This document shows, piece after piece, positions 42,500 through 52,425 of a stretch of 64,000 nucleotides of DNA. The notes beneath the pieces were generated by a model that saw nothing but the letters and a program-made list of their open reading frames with translations, ran no database searches and was not told the DNA's origin. A program made the position numbers and the translations under genes. Origin of the DNA: G958295645 sp965242735. GTDB lineage: Bacteria > Gemmatimonadota > Gemmatimonadetes > Longimicrobiales > Gaopeijiaceae. Where the stretch lies: assembly GCA_965242735.1 (NCBI GenBank), contig OZ251497.1:930001-994000 (forward strand), written 5' to 3'. Positions within the stretch are counted from its first letter, which is position 1, and each line of letters begins with the position of its first letter.

Positions 42500-45400
42500 C
42501 TAGTTGCCGACGGCCTCGGCCAGTTCGTCCTCGAGCGTCTGCAGCATTTCGGCGTAGTAGGCGCGGCGCGACCGCTGGCTCTGGGTGAGCGGCGCCACGA
42601 CGCCTTCGATTTCCCTCGAGAGGCGGGCGATGCGGCTGGCCAGTTCGTCGAATTCGCGGTGCAGGTCGCTCAGCTCGGCGGCCGTGGCGGAGGCCGAGCC
42701 GATTCGCGCTTGGACGCGCGCCAGGGCCAGCTCCAGCAGCGCCGCCGTCCATGCCTCGCGCACGGCGGGGCTGGCTTGGCTGCGCGGGTCGGGGCGCACT
42801 TCGATCTCCTGAACCGATTCCGTGCCGGCCGCCTTCAGGCGCACGACGTAGGCGCCGGGCACGACCAGCGGTCCCGACGGCCCTCCTCGCGACGGCGCCA
42901 CGAAGATGATGGTGCCGCCGCCCGGCCCGCCGGCCTGCGCGTCCTCCACTTCGTGGCGCAGGTTCCACACGACGCGGTTCATGCCCTGCCGTCCGGTCCC
43001 GTCCAGCGTGGCGACCGGCTCGCCGTCGGTCGTCTCGACGACCAGCTCCACTCCTTCTTCCGGCTGGGCGAGCCAATAGTCCAACAGGGCGCCGTTGGGC
43101 GGGTTCTCGCCGCGAAAGTGCATGTCGCCCGCGTGGACGCACCTGCCCGCCCGGCGCACCTGAACGGCCGGCTCGGCGGAGAACAGGTGCGCGGGCCGCG
43201 CCATGACATCGGCGGACAGCTCCTGCAGCGCGTTGATCTGGTCCAGGATCCAGACGCCGCGTCCGTGCGTGCCCAGGACCAGGTCGTTGTCGCGGGGATG
43301 GACGACCAGATCGTTGAAGGCCTGCGTGGGCATGCCGCCGCGCAGCTCGGTCCAGCGGCGGCCTCCGTCCATCGTGTAGAACAGGCCGATCTCCGCGCCC
43401 ACGTAGAGCACGGCGGGGTTGCGCGGGTCTTCGCGCACCGTGCGCAGCACGCGCTCGGGGGGCAGGTCGCCGACGACGGAGGTCCAGTTCCGGCCGTGGT
43501 CGTCGGACCGGTACAGGTAATTGGCGTCGTCGTCGTTGCGGTAGTTGTTCCACACGGCGTAGACGCGGCCTTCGTGGTGGCGCGACGGCTCCAGGCCCGC
43601 CATCCACGCGTCCTCCGGCAGGCCCGGGGACTTGCCCGTCAAGTCGGCCCACGTGGCGCCGCCGTCTCGGGAGACGTGCAGTCGGCCGTCGTCCGTTCCG
43701 GCGTAGAGCAGGCCCTCGGCCAGCGGGCTCTCGGCGACGGCGGAGATGGTGGGGTAGTACGGGATGCCGTCGTCCAGGGACGGGACGAGTTCGCCGGGCG
43801 CTTGGCCCATGATCGGCAGCGTGCGGCGGTCCACGCCGCTGGTCAGGTCGCCCAACGGCGTCCACGAATCGCCTCGGTCCGTCGTCTTCCAGAGGACGTT
43901 GGTGCCGGCGTAGAGCGTGGCGGCGTCGTGCGGGGAGATGACGAACGGGCCGTCCCAGTTGGCGGGGGCCATGGCGTTGCCCAGGCGCTGCTCCTCGGGC
44001 GGGCCGACGTCCTTCCACGTCGTCCAGTTGCGGCGGGCGGCGATGTGTCCCTGCGGGTCGCCGGGCCGGATCGACGTGCGCTCGCCCGTGCGCAGATCGA
44101 GGCGCGACAGTCCCAGGTACTGCGATTCCGTGTAGACGACGGCGTTGTTGGTCGTGTCGGGCAGGTTGAGGAAGCCGTCGCCGCCGCCCAGCCGCGTCCA
44201 GTCGCCGTTGAGGATGCCGGCGCCGGCGTACGTCTCGCTGGGTCCCATCCACGAGCCGTTGTCCTGCAGGCCGCCGTAGACGTTGTACGGGACGGCCATG
44301 TCCACGGCGACCCGGTAGTACTGGCTGACGGGCAGGTCCGAGATGTACAGCCAGCTGAGACCGCGGTCGTAGGAGATGCCCAGGCCGCCGTCGTCCGCCT
44401 TGAGGACGTGCCGCGAGTCGGCCGGATTGACCCACACCAGCCGGTCGTCGCCGTGCAGGCTTTGGGGCGGCGCCGTGAAGGTGCGGCCGCCGTCGTCCGA
44501 GAACGAATAGCTGTTGACCATGTAGACGCGCTGGTCGTCGCTGGGATCGACGAGGATCTGGCTGGCGTACATGGGACGCGGATTCCAGTCGCTCATGTGC
44601 TCCCAGGACTCGCCCCGGTCCTCGGAGCGGTAGACGCCCGCCCGCCGCTCGGTGTAGGCGGTGGACGCGTTGTAGCGATAGCCTTGTTCGACGCTCGCGT
44701 AGACGATGCGCGGATCGGACCGGTAGATGGAAATGCCGATGCGGCCGATGTTGCCTTCCGGCAGTCCGCGGCCCACCCCCGCGCCCGTCAGCTTGGCCCA
44801 CGTGGCGCCGCCGTCCGTGCTCTTGTGCAAGGCGCTGCCGGGTCCGCCGCCGTGGAATCCCCATGGGCGGCGGCGGCGCTGGTAGGTGGCCGCGTACACG
44901 ATCTCGGGGTCCTGCGGGTCGAGCGCCACGTCCACGGCGCCGGTGTCCTCGTCCACATGGAGGACGCGGGTCCAGGACTCGCCGCCGTCCGTGCTCTTGT
45001 AGAGGCCGCGCTCCTCGTTGGGTCCCCAGAGGCGTCCCATGGCCGCGACGTAGACGGTCCGGGGATCGGAAGGATGCAGGGCGATGCGGCCGACGTGGCG
45101 GCTTTCGCGCAGTCCCATGTGGGTCCAGGACCGGCCGCCGTCCGTGCTCTTGTACACGCCGTCTCCCCAGGACGAGCTCTGGCGGTTGGCGCGCTCGCCG
45201 GTCCCGACCCAGACCAGCGCCGTGTCCACGGGATGAACCGCGATCGCCCCGACCGAATGCGTGCCCTCGTGCTCGAAGACGGGCGACAGCGTGATGCCGT
45301 TGTCGGAGGTCTTGAAGACGCCCCCGGTGGCCGACGCCACGTAGAACTTGATCGGATCGGACTCCACGACCGCCAGGTCGACGATCCGGCCGCTCATGAC

Positions 45401-45694
45401 CGCCGGACCGATGTTGCGCGGGCGAAGCGCGTCGAGGTGGCGCGTGGCGAGCGGGGGCGCGGCCTGCCCGGCGAGCGCGGGGAAGGGAACGGCGACGGCG
45501 ACGACGCCCAGCACGGTTGCGGTGAGGCGCTGGAGCGCGGCTCCGTTGCAACACGGCCAGCCTCGGGCCCCCATGGACCGCTGGGGCCACCGCGCAACGA
45601 AGCGATAGCGCGCGCCCCGCCGGCCGCCTCCGTTACGATGTTCTCTCTCGCGGCCTCCGGCCGCCTCCGTTGCGACGGTCGTGTCGGGTTGCAT
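42500..45694 (-). CDS. Large BNR/sortilin-like (VPS10-type) exported beta-propeller protein
   Basis: The 1064-residue product is made of BNR/Asp-box repeats (SxDxGxxW): GVYKSTDGGRSWTHMG, GLYKSTDGGESWTRVL, ALHKSTDGGATWAKLT, GVYRSEDRGESWEHMS, LHVSRDGGATWADLT and YRSDDHGRNWTSV. This is the sortilin-like/glycosyl-hydrolase-type propeller family common in secreted proteins of Gemmatimonadota and Bacteroidota; substrate and activity are unknown. The C-terminus is a coiled coil (DLHREFDELASRIARLSREI). The start is ATG 45694, 14 bases from the M16 stop, so the genes form an operon. The first 60 residues include a repetitive insertion (two 20-base units at 45621-45640 and 45658-45677) before the hydrophobic export segment TATVLGVVAVAVPFPALAG. 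Confidence 0.85.
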   Translation of the reverse strand: MQPDTTVATEAAGGREREHRNGGGRRGARYRFVARWPQRSMGARGWPCCNGAALQRLTATVLGVVAVAVPFPALAGQAAPPLATRHLDALRPRNIGPAVMSGRIVDLAVVESDPIKFYVASATGGVFKTSDNGITLSPVFEHEGTHSVGAIAVHPVDTALVWVGTGERANRQSSSWGDGVYKSTDGGRSWTHMGLRESRHVGRIALHPSDPRTVYVAAMGRLWGPNEERGLYKSTDGGESWTRVLHVDEDTGAVDVALDPQDPEIVYAATYQRRRRPWGFHGGGPGSALHKSTDGGATWAKLTGAGVGRGLPEGNIGRIGISIYRSDPRIVYASVEQGYRYNASTAYTERRAGVYRSEDRGESWEHMSDWNPRPMYASQILVDPSDDQRVYMVNSYSFSDDGGRTFTAPPQSLHGDDRLVWVNPADSRHVLKADDGGLGISYDRGLSWLYISDLPVSQYYRVAVDMAVPYNVYGGLQDNGSWMGPSETYAGAGILNGDWTRLGGGDGFLNLPDTTNNAVVYTESQYLGLSRLDLRTGERTSIRPGDPQGHIAARRNWTTWKDVGPPEEQRLGNAMAPANWDGPFVISPHDAATLYAGTNVLWKTTDRGDSWTPLGDLTSGVDRRTLPIMGQAPGELVPSLDDGIPYYPTISAVAESPLAEGLLYAGTDDGRLHVSRDGGATWADLTGKSPGLPEDAWMAGLEPSRHHEGRVYAVWNNYRNDDDANYLYRSDDHGRNWTSVVGDLPPERVLRTVREDPRNPAVLYVGAEIGLFYTMDGGRRWTELRGGMPTQAFNDLVVHPRDNDLVLGTHGRGVWILDQINALQELSADVMARPAHLFSAEPAVQVRRAGRCVHAGDMHFRGENPPNGALLDYWLAQPEEGVELVVETTDGEPVATLDGTGRQGMNRVVWNLRHEVEDAQAGGPGGGTIIFVAPSRGGPSGPLVVPGAYVVRLKAAGTESVQEIEVRPDPRSQASPAVREAWTAALLELALARVQARIGSASATAAELSDLHREFDELASRIARLSREIEGVVAPLTQSQRSRRAYYAEMLQTLEDELAEAVGN

Positions 45695-45708
45695 GGCGGC
45701 ACCCCGGC

Positions 45709-48561
45709 CTATGGCACGATCTCCTCGGGCTGGAGGACGAACTTGGCGTACTGGTCCATGCGCAGGTAGCGGGCGGCGGCGGCCTGCACCTGCTCGGCGG
45801 ACCAGCTCTCGATGAGGTCGTAGCTCGGAATCCGCAACAGGTCGCGCCCGGCCCGGTCGTACTGGCGGATCAGCGACAGCCAGTAGCCGTTCTCCTGCAG
45901 GTTCGATTCCTTCCGGCGGCGCTGCGTCTCGCGCACCTTGGCGATCGTCTCGGCGTCCGGCCCGTCCGTCTTCATGCGCTCGATCTCCTCGAACACCACG
46001 TCGGCCAGCTCGGCCGCGCGGTCCGGGGCGGAGCCGAAGTTGATGCTCACGGAATACTCCTCGTCCGGCTGGCGCGTGATCCGTCCCGAGACGCCGACGC
46101 CGTAGGTGCCGCCCAGGTCCTCGCGCAACAGCTCGCGCAACCGAATCTCCAGGATGTCCGCCATGGAGCTCACGACCATGTTCTCCTCGACAGAATACTC
46201 GGCGTCGCCCGCGAAGATGATCCGGGTTCGGCTCTGCGGCTCGACGCCCTTGCGGACCACCTTCTCGACGACGCCGCTCGGCGGGTCGATGCCGAGGTCG
46301 CGCCACGCCTCTTCCCGTCCCGTGCTCGGGAGCCCGCCCAGGTATTGCTCCACCAGCGGCCGCATGGCGTCCAGCTCCAGCGCGCCCACGAAGTAGAAGG
46401 TGAAGTCGCTGGCGTCGGCGAAGCGGTCGGCGAAGAAGTCGAACGCGACGTCGAGGTCGAGCTTCTCCAGGTCCTCGAGGCGCGGCGGCGTGGCGCGCAG
46501 ATGGCCTTGGGACATCGTGACGGCGACCGTGTCGCCGAACACGGACGAGGGATCGGACGAAGCGTTGGCGAGGAACGTGGAGATCAACGTCTTCATCGAA
46601 GCGAACGCCGCTTCGTCCTTGCGCGGCGCCGTGAAGTACAGGTAGACGAGCTGGAAGGCGGTCTCGATGTCCTTGGGCGACGCGCTGCCGCCGAAGCCTT
46701 CGGTCAGCGACGAAATCGTCGGCGACACGCTGACGACTTGGCCCGCCAGCTTCTTCTGCAGGGCCGTGGCGTCGAACGCGCCGACGCCTCCTTCCGACAC
46801 GACCCCCGACGCCAGCTCCGCGCTGAAGAAGGCGTCGTCCGACGCCAGCGACGATCCCCCCGGACTCGTGGCCGAGAAGCGGATCTCGTCGTCCTTGAAG
46901 TCCGTCGGCTTGAGGAACACGCGCACGCCGTTCTCGAGCGTCCAGAGCGTGACGCCCACGTCGTCGAACGTCTCCTCGGACGCGATCCGCGAACCCGTCG
47001 GCACGACCGGCAGCAGCGGCTCGTCGACCTCGGCGTCCTCGTAGGGGTCGATGCTCTTGTCGGCGACCATGTCGAACAGCGAGACCAGGCGGTCCGCGAC
47101 GGGAGGATCGACGCCCTCCTTCTCGGGCGCGTCCACCAGCACGACGCGGCCGTCCTCCGTCATCCATTCGGAGACCAGCGCGTTCGTCTCCTCCACCGAG
47201 ACGCCCGGCACCAGCATCTGGGCGAGCCCGGCCTGCAGCTCGATGTCCGGATACGCCCGGTCCTCCAGGAAGGCGTTGACGAGCTGCGCCGCGATGGACC
47301 CGGACTCCTGGTTCTCGCGTTCGGCGAACCGGCGTTCGTAGTTGCGCAGGATCTCGATCTTCTGCCGTTCGAGTTCGCTGGAGGCAAAGCCGTGCCGCGC
47401 CACCCGCTCGGCTTCGGTGAGCAGCGTTTCCATGCCGAGCTCGAGCTTGTCCTCTTCCACGATCGCCATCAGCTGATAGGCGTCCATGGCCCGCACGAAG
47501 CCTCCGCGCGCCGAGATCGCCATCACGAACGGCGGCTCGGCCTGCCGGGTCAGCTCCTCCAGGCGCGAGTTCAGCATTCCGGCGTACAGCTGCTGCACGA
47601 GCCCCCGCCTGAAGTCGCCCACGCTCCGGTAGCCCTGCGGGGGTTGCTTGTACAGCACGCCGACACGGGTCATCTGCGCTTCCTCGTCGGTTGCGATGGC
47701 GACGCGCGGCGGATGGTTCGTCGGCACGTCGTGGGTGGGCCGCGGGGGCGCGCCTGCCGGATTCTCCAGGCGGCCGAAGTGCTGGCCGATCTTGTCGACG
47801 ATGGCGGCGGCGTCGAAGTCGCCCACTGCGATGATGGCCATGAGATCCGGCCGGTACCACGTCTCGTAGTAGCGGCGCAGCGTCTCGGCGGGCGCCGTCG
47901 CGAGCACTTCGGTGTCGCCGATCGGCAGCCGGTCCGCGTAGAGCGAGCCCTCGAAGAGCACGGGGAACTGCTGATCCCTCATGCGCGCGCCCGCCCCGCG
48001 CCCCAGCCGCCATTCCTCGGTGACGACGCCCCGCTCCTTGTCCACCTCCTCGGGCTCGAACAGCACGGCGCCGGCCCAGTCCTCCAGGATGCGGAACGCC
48101 GTGGCCAGCATTTCGGGGTCGTCCATCGGGACCTCGAGCATGTAGACCGTCTCGTCGAAGCTCGTGTAGGCGTTGATGTCGGGGCCGAACGCCATGCCGA
48201 TCGACTCCAGATAGTCCACCAGGGCCTGCTTCTCGAAGTTCTCCGTGCCGTTGAACGCCATGTGCTCCACGAAGTGCGCGAGCCCGAGCTGGTCCTCGTC
48301 CTCGAGGATCGAGCCGGCGTCGACCACGAGCCGCAGCAGCGCCCGGTTCTCGGGGCGCCCGTTCTCGCGGACGTAGTAGCGCAGGCCGTTGTCGAGTTCG
48401 CCGGCGACGACCGCGGGGTCGTTGTCGAGAAGGTCGTCGACGGACTGGACGCGGGGCATCCTGGGGACGTCCTGGGCCGAGGCCGCGGGGGCCGCGACGG
48501 TAGCGGCCAGAAGGGCCGCGGCGAGCGCTTGGAAGCGAAGGGGGAGAGTGCGCATCTTCAT
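45709..48561 (-). CDS. M16-family zinc metallopeptidase (full-length, two-module)
   Basis: The 950-residue exported protein has a signal peptide (LAAALLAATVAAPAASAQ). The inverted zinc motif HFVEHMAFNGT (His96, Glu99, His100) is intact, with the third ligand Glu about 76 residues on (EEVDKERGVVTEEWRLG). A second, inactive M16 module follows (VTLWTLENGVRVFLKPTDFK; RKGVEPQSRTRIIFAG; LREDLGGTYGVGVSGRITRQ), as in pitrilysin/PqqL-type enzymes. These enzymes degrade peptides in a closed chamber. The start is ATG 48561; an in-frame ATG at 48555 is better spaced from GAGG. It precedes the BNR protein in one operon. Confidence 0.92.
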   Translation of the reverse strand: MKMRTLPLRFQALAAALLAATVAAPAASAQDVPRMPRVQSVDDLLDNDPAVVAGELDNGLRYYVRENGRPENRALLRLVVDAGSILEDEDQLGLAHFVEHMAFNGTENFEKQALVDYLESIGMAFGPDINAYTSFDETVYMLEVPMDDPEMLATAFRILEDWAGAVLFEPEEVDKERGVVTEEWRLGRGAGARMRDQQFPVLFEGSLYADRLPIGDTEVLATAPAETLRRYYETWYRPDLMAIIAVGDFDAAAIVDKIGQHFGRLENPAGAPPRPTHDVPTNHPPRVAIATDEEAQMTRVGVLYKQPPQGYRSVGDFRRGLVQQLYAGMLNSRLEELTRQAEPPFVMAISARGGFVRAMDAYQLMAIVEEDKLELGMETLLTEAERVARHGFASSELERQKIEILRNYERRFAERENQESGSIAAQLVNAFLEDRAYPDIELQAGLAQMLVPGVSVEETNALVSEWMTEDGRVVLVDAPEKEGVDPPVADRLVSLFDMVADKSIDPYEDAEVDEPLLPVVPTGSRIASEETFDDVGVTLWTLENGVRVFLKPTDFKDDEIRFSATSPGGSSLASDDAFFSAELASGVVSEGGVGAFDATALQKKLAGQVVSVSPTISSLTEGFGGSASPKDIETAFQLVYLYFTAPRKDEAAFASMKTLISTFLANASSDPSSVFGDTVAVTMSQGHLRATPPRLEDLEKLDLDVAFDFFADRFADASDFTFYFVGALELDAMRPLVEQYLGGLPSTGREEAWRDLGIDPPSGVVEKVVRKGVEPQSRTRIIFAGDAEYSVEENMVVSSMADILEIRLRELLREDLGGTYGVGVSGRITRQPDEEYSVSINFGSAPDRAAELADVVFEEIERMKTDGPDAETIAKVRETQRRRKESNLQENGYWLSLIRQYDRAGRDLLRIPSYDLIESWSAEQVQAAAARYLRMDQYAKFVLQPEEIVP

Positions 48562-48677
48562 CCTCGTTTGTGTCCGGGTCTTGCGGCCGTCGCCGAAGGA
48601 CTGGCGGCGCGGCGGGCGCTGAGGCCGTCTTGAGCCACGAAATCTACGGGCGGGAACCGGTCTGCGCTACCTGTTGA

Positions 48678-51600
48678 TCAGAATTCTCTTTCCAGCACCT
48701 GCCCGGCAATTTCGCGGACGTCTGGGCTTGGGTGTTCCATCCACGCCGCCATCGTCTGCCGCAGCTCGTCTCGCCGATCCAGGAAGATCCCAGCGATCCG
48801 CTGGTCCGGGCGCGGGCTCGCGGAGGCCAGGACGATCGGGCTCGTGTCGGGTTCGATCTCGTCGGCGATCGCGCTGGCCCCGTAACCGGCGTCCAGCGCG
48901 AGCAACGCGAACTCGGCCCCGGCGTCCAGTGCGCCGGCTTGCTTGCCGCGCCGGATGCCGTCCGCGAGGGCGCGCACCGCCAAGTCACGGGCGCCCCCGT
49001 TGCGAAACGGCAGCAGGTGGATGCGGGACAGGTCGCGCCGGCCAAGCAAGACAGCGTAGAGTTCGGGGTCTCGGCCCACGACCGCGAGGAAGGCGCGATC
49101 CGTCGTCTCGGCCGGCATGTCTTGGATCAGCTTCGCCTTTGTCGTCCGGTCGAGGACCGATGCCGCCTTCTCGAGGAGTCTGTCGAGCGGTCTGTCGAAG
49201 TCCTGTGCTTGCCGAAGGCGCTCCAGCATCGTGTCCTCGTCCTCCAGATCGTCGCTGGCGTCCACCGCGGGAGGCGGCCGGGGAACAAGAAACCAGGCAC
49301 AGGCGACGCGACGCGCGATTGGCGACGGACTCGAGAACACTTCGCCGAGCAGGAGCTCGTCGTCGCTCCTGGCGGCCACGTCCACCCACGCGGACAAGAG
49401 CCGTCTGGAAGCGTCCGCCAAGCCGCCGGTCCACCACATCGCCCTGGCGGCCGTCGTCGCGACATCCTCGCGTCCGTCGCGGAGAAGGCGGAGCTTCCAC
49501 GCTTCGGAGACGTTCTTCCAGTCCATTCCTCGCGGCAACGCCTTGACGGCCTGCATTCGTTCGACAATGCGCTCGTCCACGCGCTCGGGAACGTCGCCGT
49601 GCCGGATGCCTGCCCGGACGATGACATCGTCGTACTTCGTGCTCGCCAACAAGACGTTCCATATGCCTTGGCTTCTTTCGCCTCGGGCAAGGGCCACGTC
49701 GACGAACGAGGCGACCCACGCAGGAGGCGCGTTCTGCCCGGCCAGCGCCTCCACCCATGCCGTTGGCTGCTCCGTTGCCTGCGCGACCCCCTCGACGAGA
49801 TCCTGCAACTGTTGTTCGGGCGAGCAGCCGGCCAACGTCCCTTCCTCGGCCAAGCGCAGCAGTTCCCTGGCGCCGTCTTGCGCGCCGGCTTGCGCCAGAG
49901 TTGCGGCTTTCCTCCGCTCCGTCGTTTGCCGGTCCGAGAGTCGGACGGCCGCGCCGGCCTTCGGCGAAAAGAGATCGTCGATCTCCGAATCCACCGGCGG
50001 CAGCGTGACGGCAAGCTGCTCCCCCTTCGCCGTTCGGTGCGCCCAGAGCACGATGCCCGGCCTCTTGTCCGCCAGCGTCACGATGTCCGAGATCATTCTT
50101 GCGGCGCACTCGCGCACGAATTGACACCAGTCGTCAGTCGCGTGGGCGCAGTGCAAATGCGGCGAGGGGCGCCAGCGCTCCGCCACGTCCCGGGCGATCG
50201 CGACGCCCCGCTTCGCGCGCTTAAGAACGTCAAGCGCCTTTGGCCACAGTGCAAACAGTTCCTTGATCTCGTCCAAGGGCAACACGTCAAACCCCGTGTC
50301 GATTCTGCCGGGCGCGAGCCTGCTCCCATGCATGCTTCGCAACCCCAGCGAGAACACTTCCGGCACCAGGGACAAGAGTGCCCGCTCTCCGTTGTTGCGA
50401 GAAAGCCGTGCGATCTCTTCCAGAATCAACCCACGGCGCGGCACGACGTTGGCGCCCAATTCCCTCATCCAGTCGCAAACAGCTTGGTGGACCTCGTCGT
50501 CCGTGAGCCGCGCCTCGTCGTCGGGGAGCTGCGGAAGCAACGTCGCGACAGCACGGCGCGGCCAGAAGTGGAGAGATGGCGGGGCAACGACGGCCGCCAG
50601 GCCTGGGGGAAGGGGGGCCGCGAGGGAGAGCGTGCTCGCCAAGTCGCCCTGGACGAGTCCTTCTCCGGCTTGGTGGGGCCCGCCGCCCTTGGAGAACTGG
50701 GCAAGAATCCACTGCACGGCCTCTTTCCCGCCGGCCCACGCGTAGTCGCCCCAGAGGTCGCGGTGAGACTCGTCGCGAGGGTCGCGCGGAAGACGATTGC
50801 GAACGATGTCGTGCGGTATGTGCAGTCCGCGGCCCAAGGCGCTGACGAGGGCTGCCGTGGCGCTCGTGGCGTCGTCCACGAACGCAAGCGTCCGTTCGGC
50901 CGGAAGGCTGGTCGCCCCGTCAAAGAACGTCGAGGCGATCAACGCGTCTCGCAGGGCTTCCGGCACGACCGACACCGGCCCGTCGCGATATGCGCTGTCC
51001 GAGAGGATTCCTGCCCAGGACACCCGGCGCAGAACGTCTCGGACGTCGGCTTCGCTTTTCTGCAGGGCCTTGCTGACGTTCGCAAGCGTCACGCCGTTGC
51101 GCCCCCCGAGCGCCGCGACGCCCAAGACGTCGAGGTCGGGGACATCCAACTTGCACGACGCTCTCACGTGGTGGAGCACGAGAGCGCCGCTGTGCAACCG
51201 TTGCTGGGCGGACCGGCTGGCGAGGCGGAGGTCGTCCGCGCCCGGTTGGCCAGCCCCGGCGGGGCTCTTCACCCGCTGGCCACCGGGCCCCGCGGAGCTT
51301 CTTGCGACTTGCAACGCGAGGATGACGGCCAAGCCGGGCTTGTGCTCGCTTGGGGCGATGTCGCCGGGATGCGGATCGACTTCGCTTTGGTCCAGTATCT
51401 CGGCGATATCGTCGTTCTCGATGCCGACCGACGAGACCACTTGCACTGTTGCCTCCCGAGGCAATCCGCCGATCGCCTTCTCCTGGGGCGCGGGCCACCA
51501 CTCCACGCGGGTCTCCCCCTGCAGGCTCCGCCAAGCCGTGCCCGCGATTCGAAAATCCATGCCCAGCTCGCGGCGCAACGAGAGGAGCGTCGAGAGCAGT

Positions 51601-52424
51601 TCGGGCTGCAAGTGAACGTCGGGCAACAACAGGAAGTCCGGCTTGGACCGTCCTTGGCCGGAGGTGGCCGGCTTGGCCCGGCTCTCCCGCCAAGCGTCCA
51701 CGATTCGGCCCTCGTCGCTCGTCGCCACGAACAGGCCCCGCCCTTCCTCGGCAAGCTCCTGCAGCAAGATGGCCTTGCCGATGCCCGGGGGGCCGACGAG
51801 GACGAAGTCCTGCTCTTGCGCACGGAGCCAGGAAAGCGCCTCGTCCCAACCGAGAGGGTCCCGTCCGAGCCGCTCCTCGACGCCGCTCGAAGCGGGCAGA
51901 GCGCAGAAGATCGGGGCAAGGTGCTCCTTGGCTTCTGGGATCCATGGCCGCGGATACGCCGACAGGGCGGGCGGGTCTCCCGGCAACCCCAGCAGCTCCT
52001 TGCGCCACCGCGGGTTGTGATAAAGGCGGTCGGCGAAGTCCTTTCCGTCGTGAACGTTCTTCAGCTGGAACCCGAGCTTCTTGGCGCGCGCCTCCAAGTT
52101 GCGGCGCCGCCGGGGCGTCAGGAATCGAGACGTGGCCACAACTACCTCGCGGCCCGCTCCGCCGCCTGTCGGGCGTGCCTCGAGGCTCTTCGTGAGATTG
52201 CCGATCACGTTTCGGCTCGTGGTGCACACCAGAGGCGTCGGCGGCCCGTCCCTGGTGGAGATCGCGCCGTCCATGCCGCGGTCATGCGGACCGCCCGTCG
52301 GCACGAGGCCCGGATAGACGCTCCGCAGCAGATCGACGGCGCACTCCTCGAACAGCTTTGGGTCCAACGAGCTTTCCAGGCCCTCCGCGATCTTTCGGTA
52401 GAGCGGATCCTTCACACGCGTCAT
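48678..52424 (-). CDS. Large nuclease-like / P-loop NTPase / helical-repeat protein (candidate STAND-type defence protein)
   Basis: This 1248-residue protein has three parts. Residues 1-150 resemble a restriction-endonuclease-like domain: LDPKLFEECAVDLLRSVYPG, then DRGMDGAIS (Asp52) and LVCTTSRNVIGNLTKSL; the usual (D/E)xK lysine is not in its classical position. Residues 195-400 carry a P-loop, DFVLVGPPGIGKAILLQELA (Walker A 211-218), and a Walker-B-like DFLLLPDVHL (Asp269). The Walker A ends in GKA instead of GKS/T. The remainder is long, alpha-helical and repeat-like (HEAT/TPR style, for example RAMWWTGGLADASRRLLSAW). Effector plus NTPase plus helical sensor is the architecture of Avs/STAND antiphage proteins. 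ATG 52424 is preceded by GGAGG; it lies one base from the stop of the upstream ATPase gene. Function is inferred from architecture only. Confidence 0.72.
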   Translation of the reverse strand: MTRVKDPLYRKIAEGLESSLDPKLFEECAVDLLRSVYPGLVPTGGPHDRGMDGAISTRDGPPTPLVCTTSRNVIGNLTKSLEARPTGGGAGREVVVATSRFLTPRRRRNLEARAKKLGFQLKNVHDGKDFADRLYHNPRWRKELLGLPGDPPALSAYPRPWIPEAKEHLAPIFCALPASSGVEERLGRDPLGWDEALSWLRAQEQDFVLVGPPGIGKAILLQELAEEGRGLFVATSDEGRIVDAWRESRAKPATSGQGRSKPDFLLLPDVHLQPELLSTLLSLRRELGMDFRIAGTAWRSLQGETRVEWWPAPQEKAIGGLPREATVQVVSSVGIENDDIAEILDQSEVDPHPGDIAPSEHKPGLAVILALQVARSSAGPGGQRVKSPAGAGQPGADDLRLASRSAQQRLHSGALVLHHVRASCKLDVPDLDVLGVAALGGRNGVTLANVSKALQKSEADVRDVLRRVSWAGILSDSAYRDGPVSVVPEALRDALIASTFFDGATSLPAERTLAFVDDATSATAALVSALGRGLHIPHDIVRNRLPRDPRDESHRDLWGDYAWAGGKEAVQWILAQFSKGGGPHQAGEGLVQGDLASTLSLAAPLPPGLAAVVAPPSLHFWPRRAVATLLPQLPDDEARLTDDEVHQAVCDWMRELGANVVPRRGLILEEIARLSRNNGERALLSLVPEVFSLGLRSMHGSRLAPGRIDTGFDVLPLDEIKELFALWPKALDVLKRAKRGVAIARDVAERWRPSPHLHCAHATDDWCQFVRECAARMISDIVTLADKRPGIVLWAHRTAKGEQLAVTLPPVDSEIDDLFSPKAGAAVRLSDRQTTERRKAATLAQAGAQDGARELLRLAEEGTLAGCSPEQQLQDLVEGVAQATEQPTAWVEALAGQNAPPAWVASFVDVALARGERSQGIWNVLLASTKYDDVIVRAGIRHGDVPERVDERIVERMQAVKALPRGMDWKNVSEAWKLRLLRDGREDVATTAARAMWWTGGLADASRRLLSAWVDVAARSDDELLLGEVFSSPSPIARRVACAWFLVPRPPPAVDASDDLEDEDTMLERLRQAQDFDRPLDRLLEKAASVLDRTTKAKLIQDMPAETTDRAFLAVVGRDPELYAVLLGRRDLSRIHLLPFRNGGARDLAVRALADGIRRGKQAGALDAGAEFALLALDAGYGASAIADEIEPDTSPIVLASASPRPDQRIAGIFLDRRDELRQTMAAWMEHPSPDVREIAGQVLEREF

Positions 52425-52425
52425 C

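Noticed and set aside
42333..45590. Long minus-strand frame overlapping the BNR gene
   Set aside because: It is a shadow of the BNR-repeat gene with Arg/Pro/Gly-rich composition; the other frame has clear Asp-box repeats.
45670..48633. Long plus-strand frame opposite the M16 gene
   Set aside because: Composition is that of an antisense shadow of a GC-rich gene; the M16 motifs are on the minus strand.
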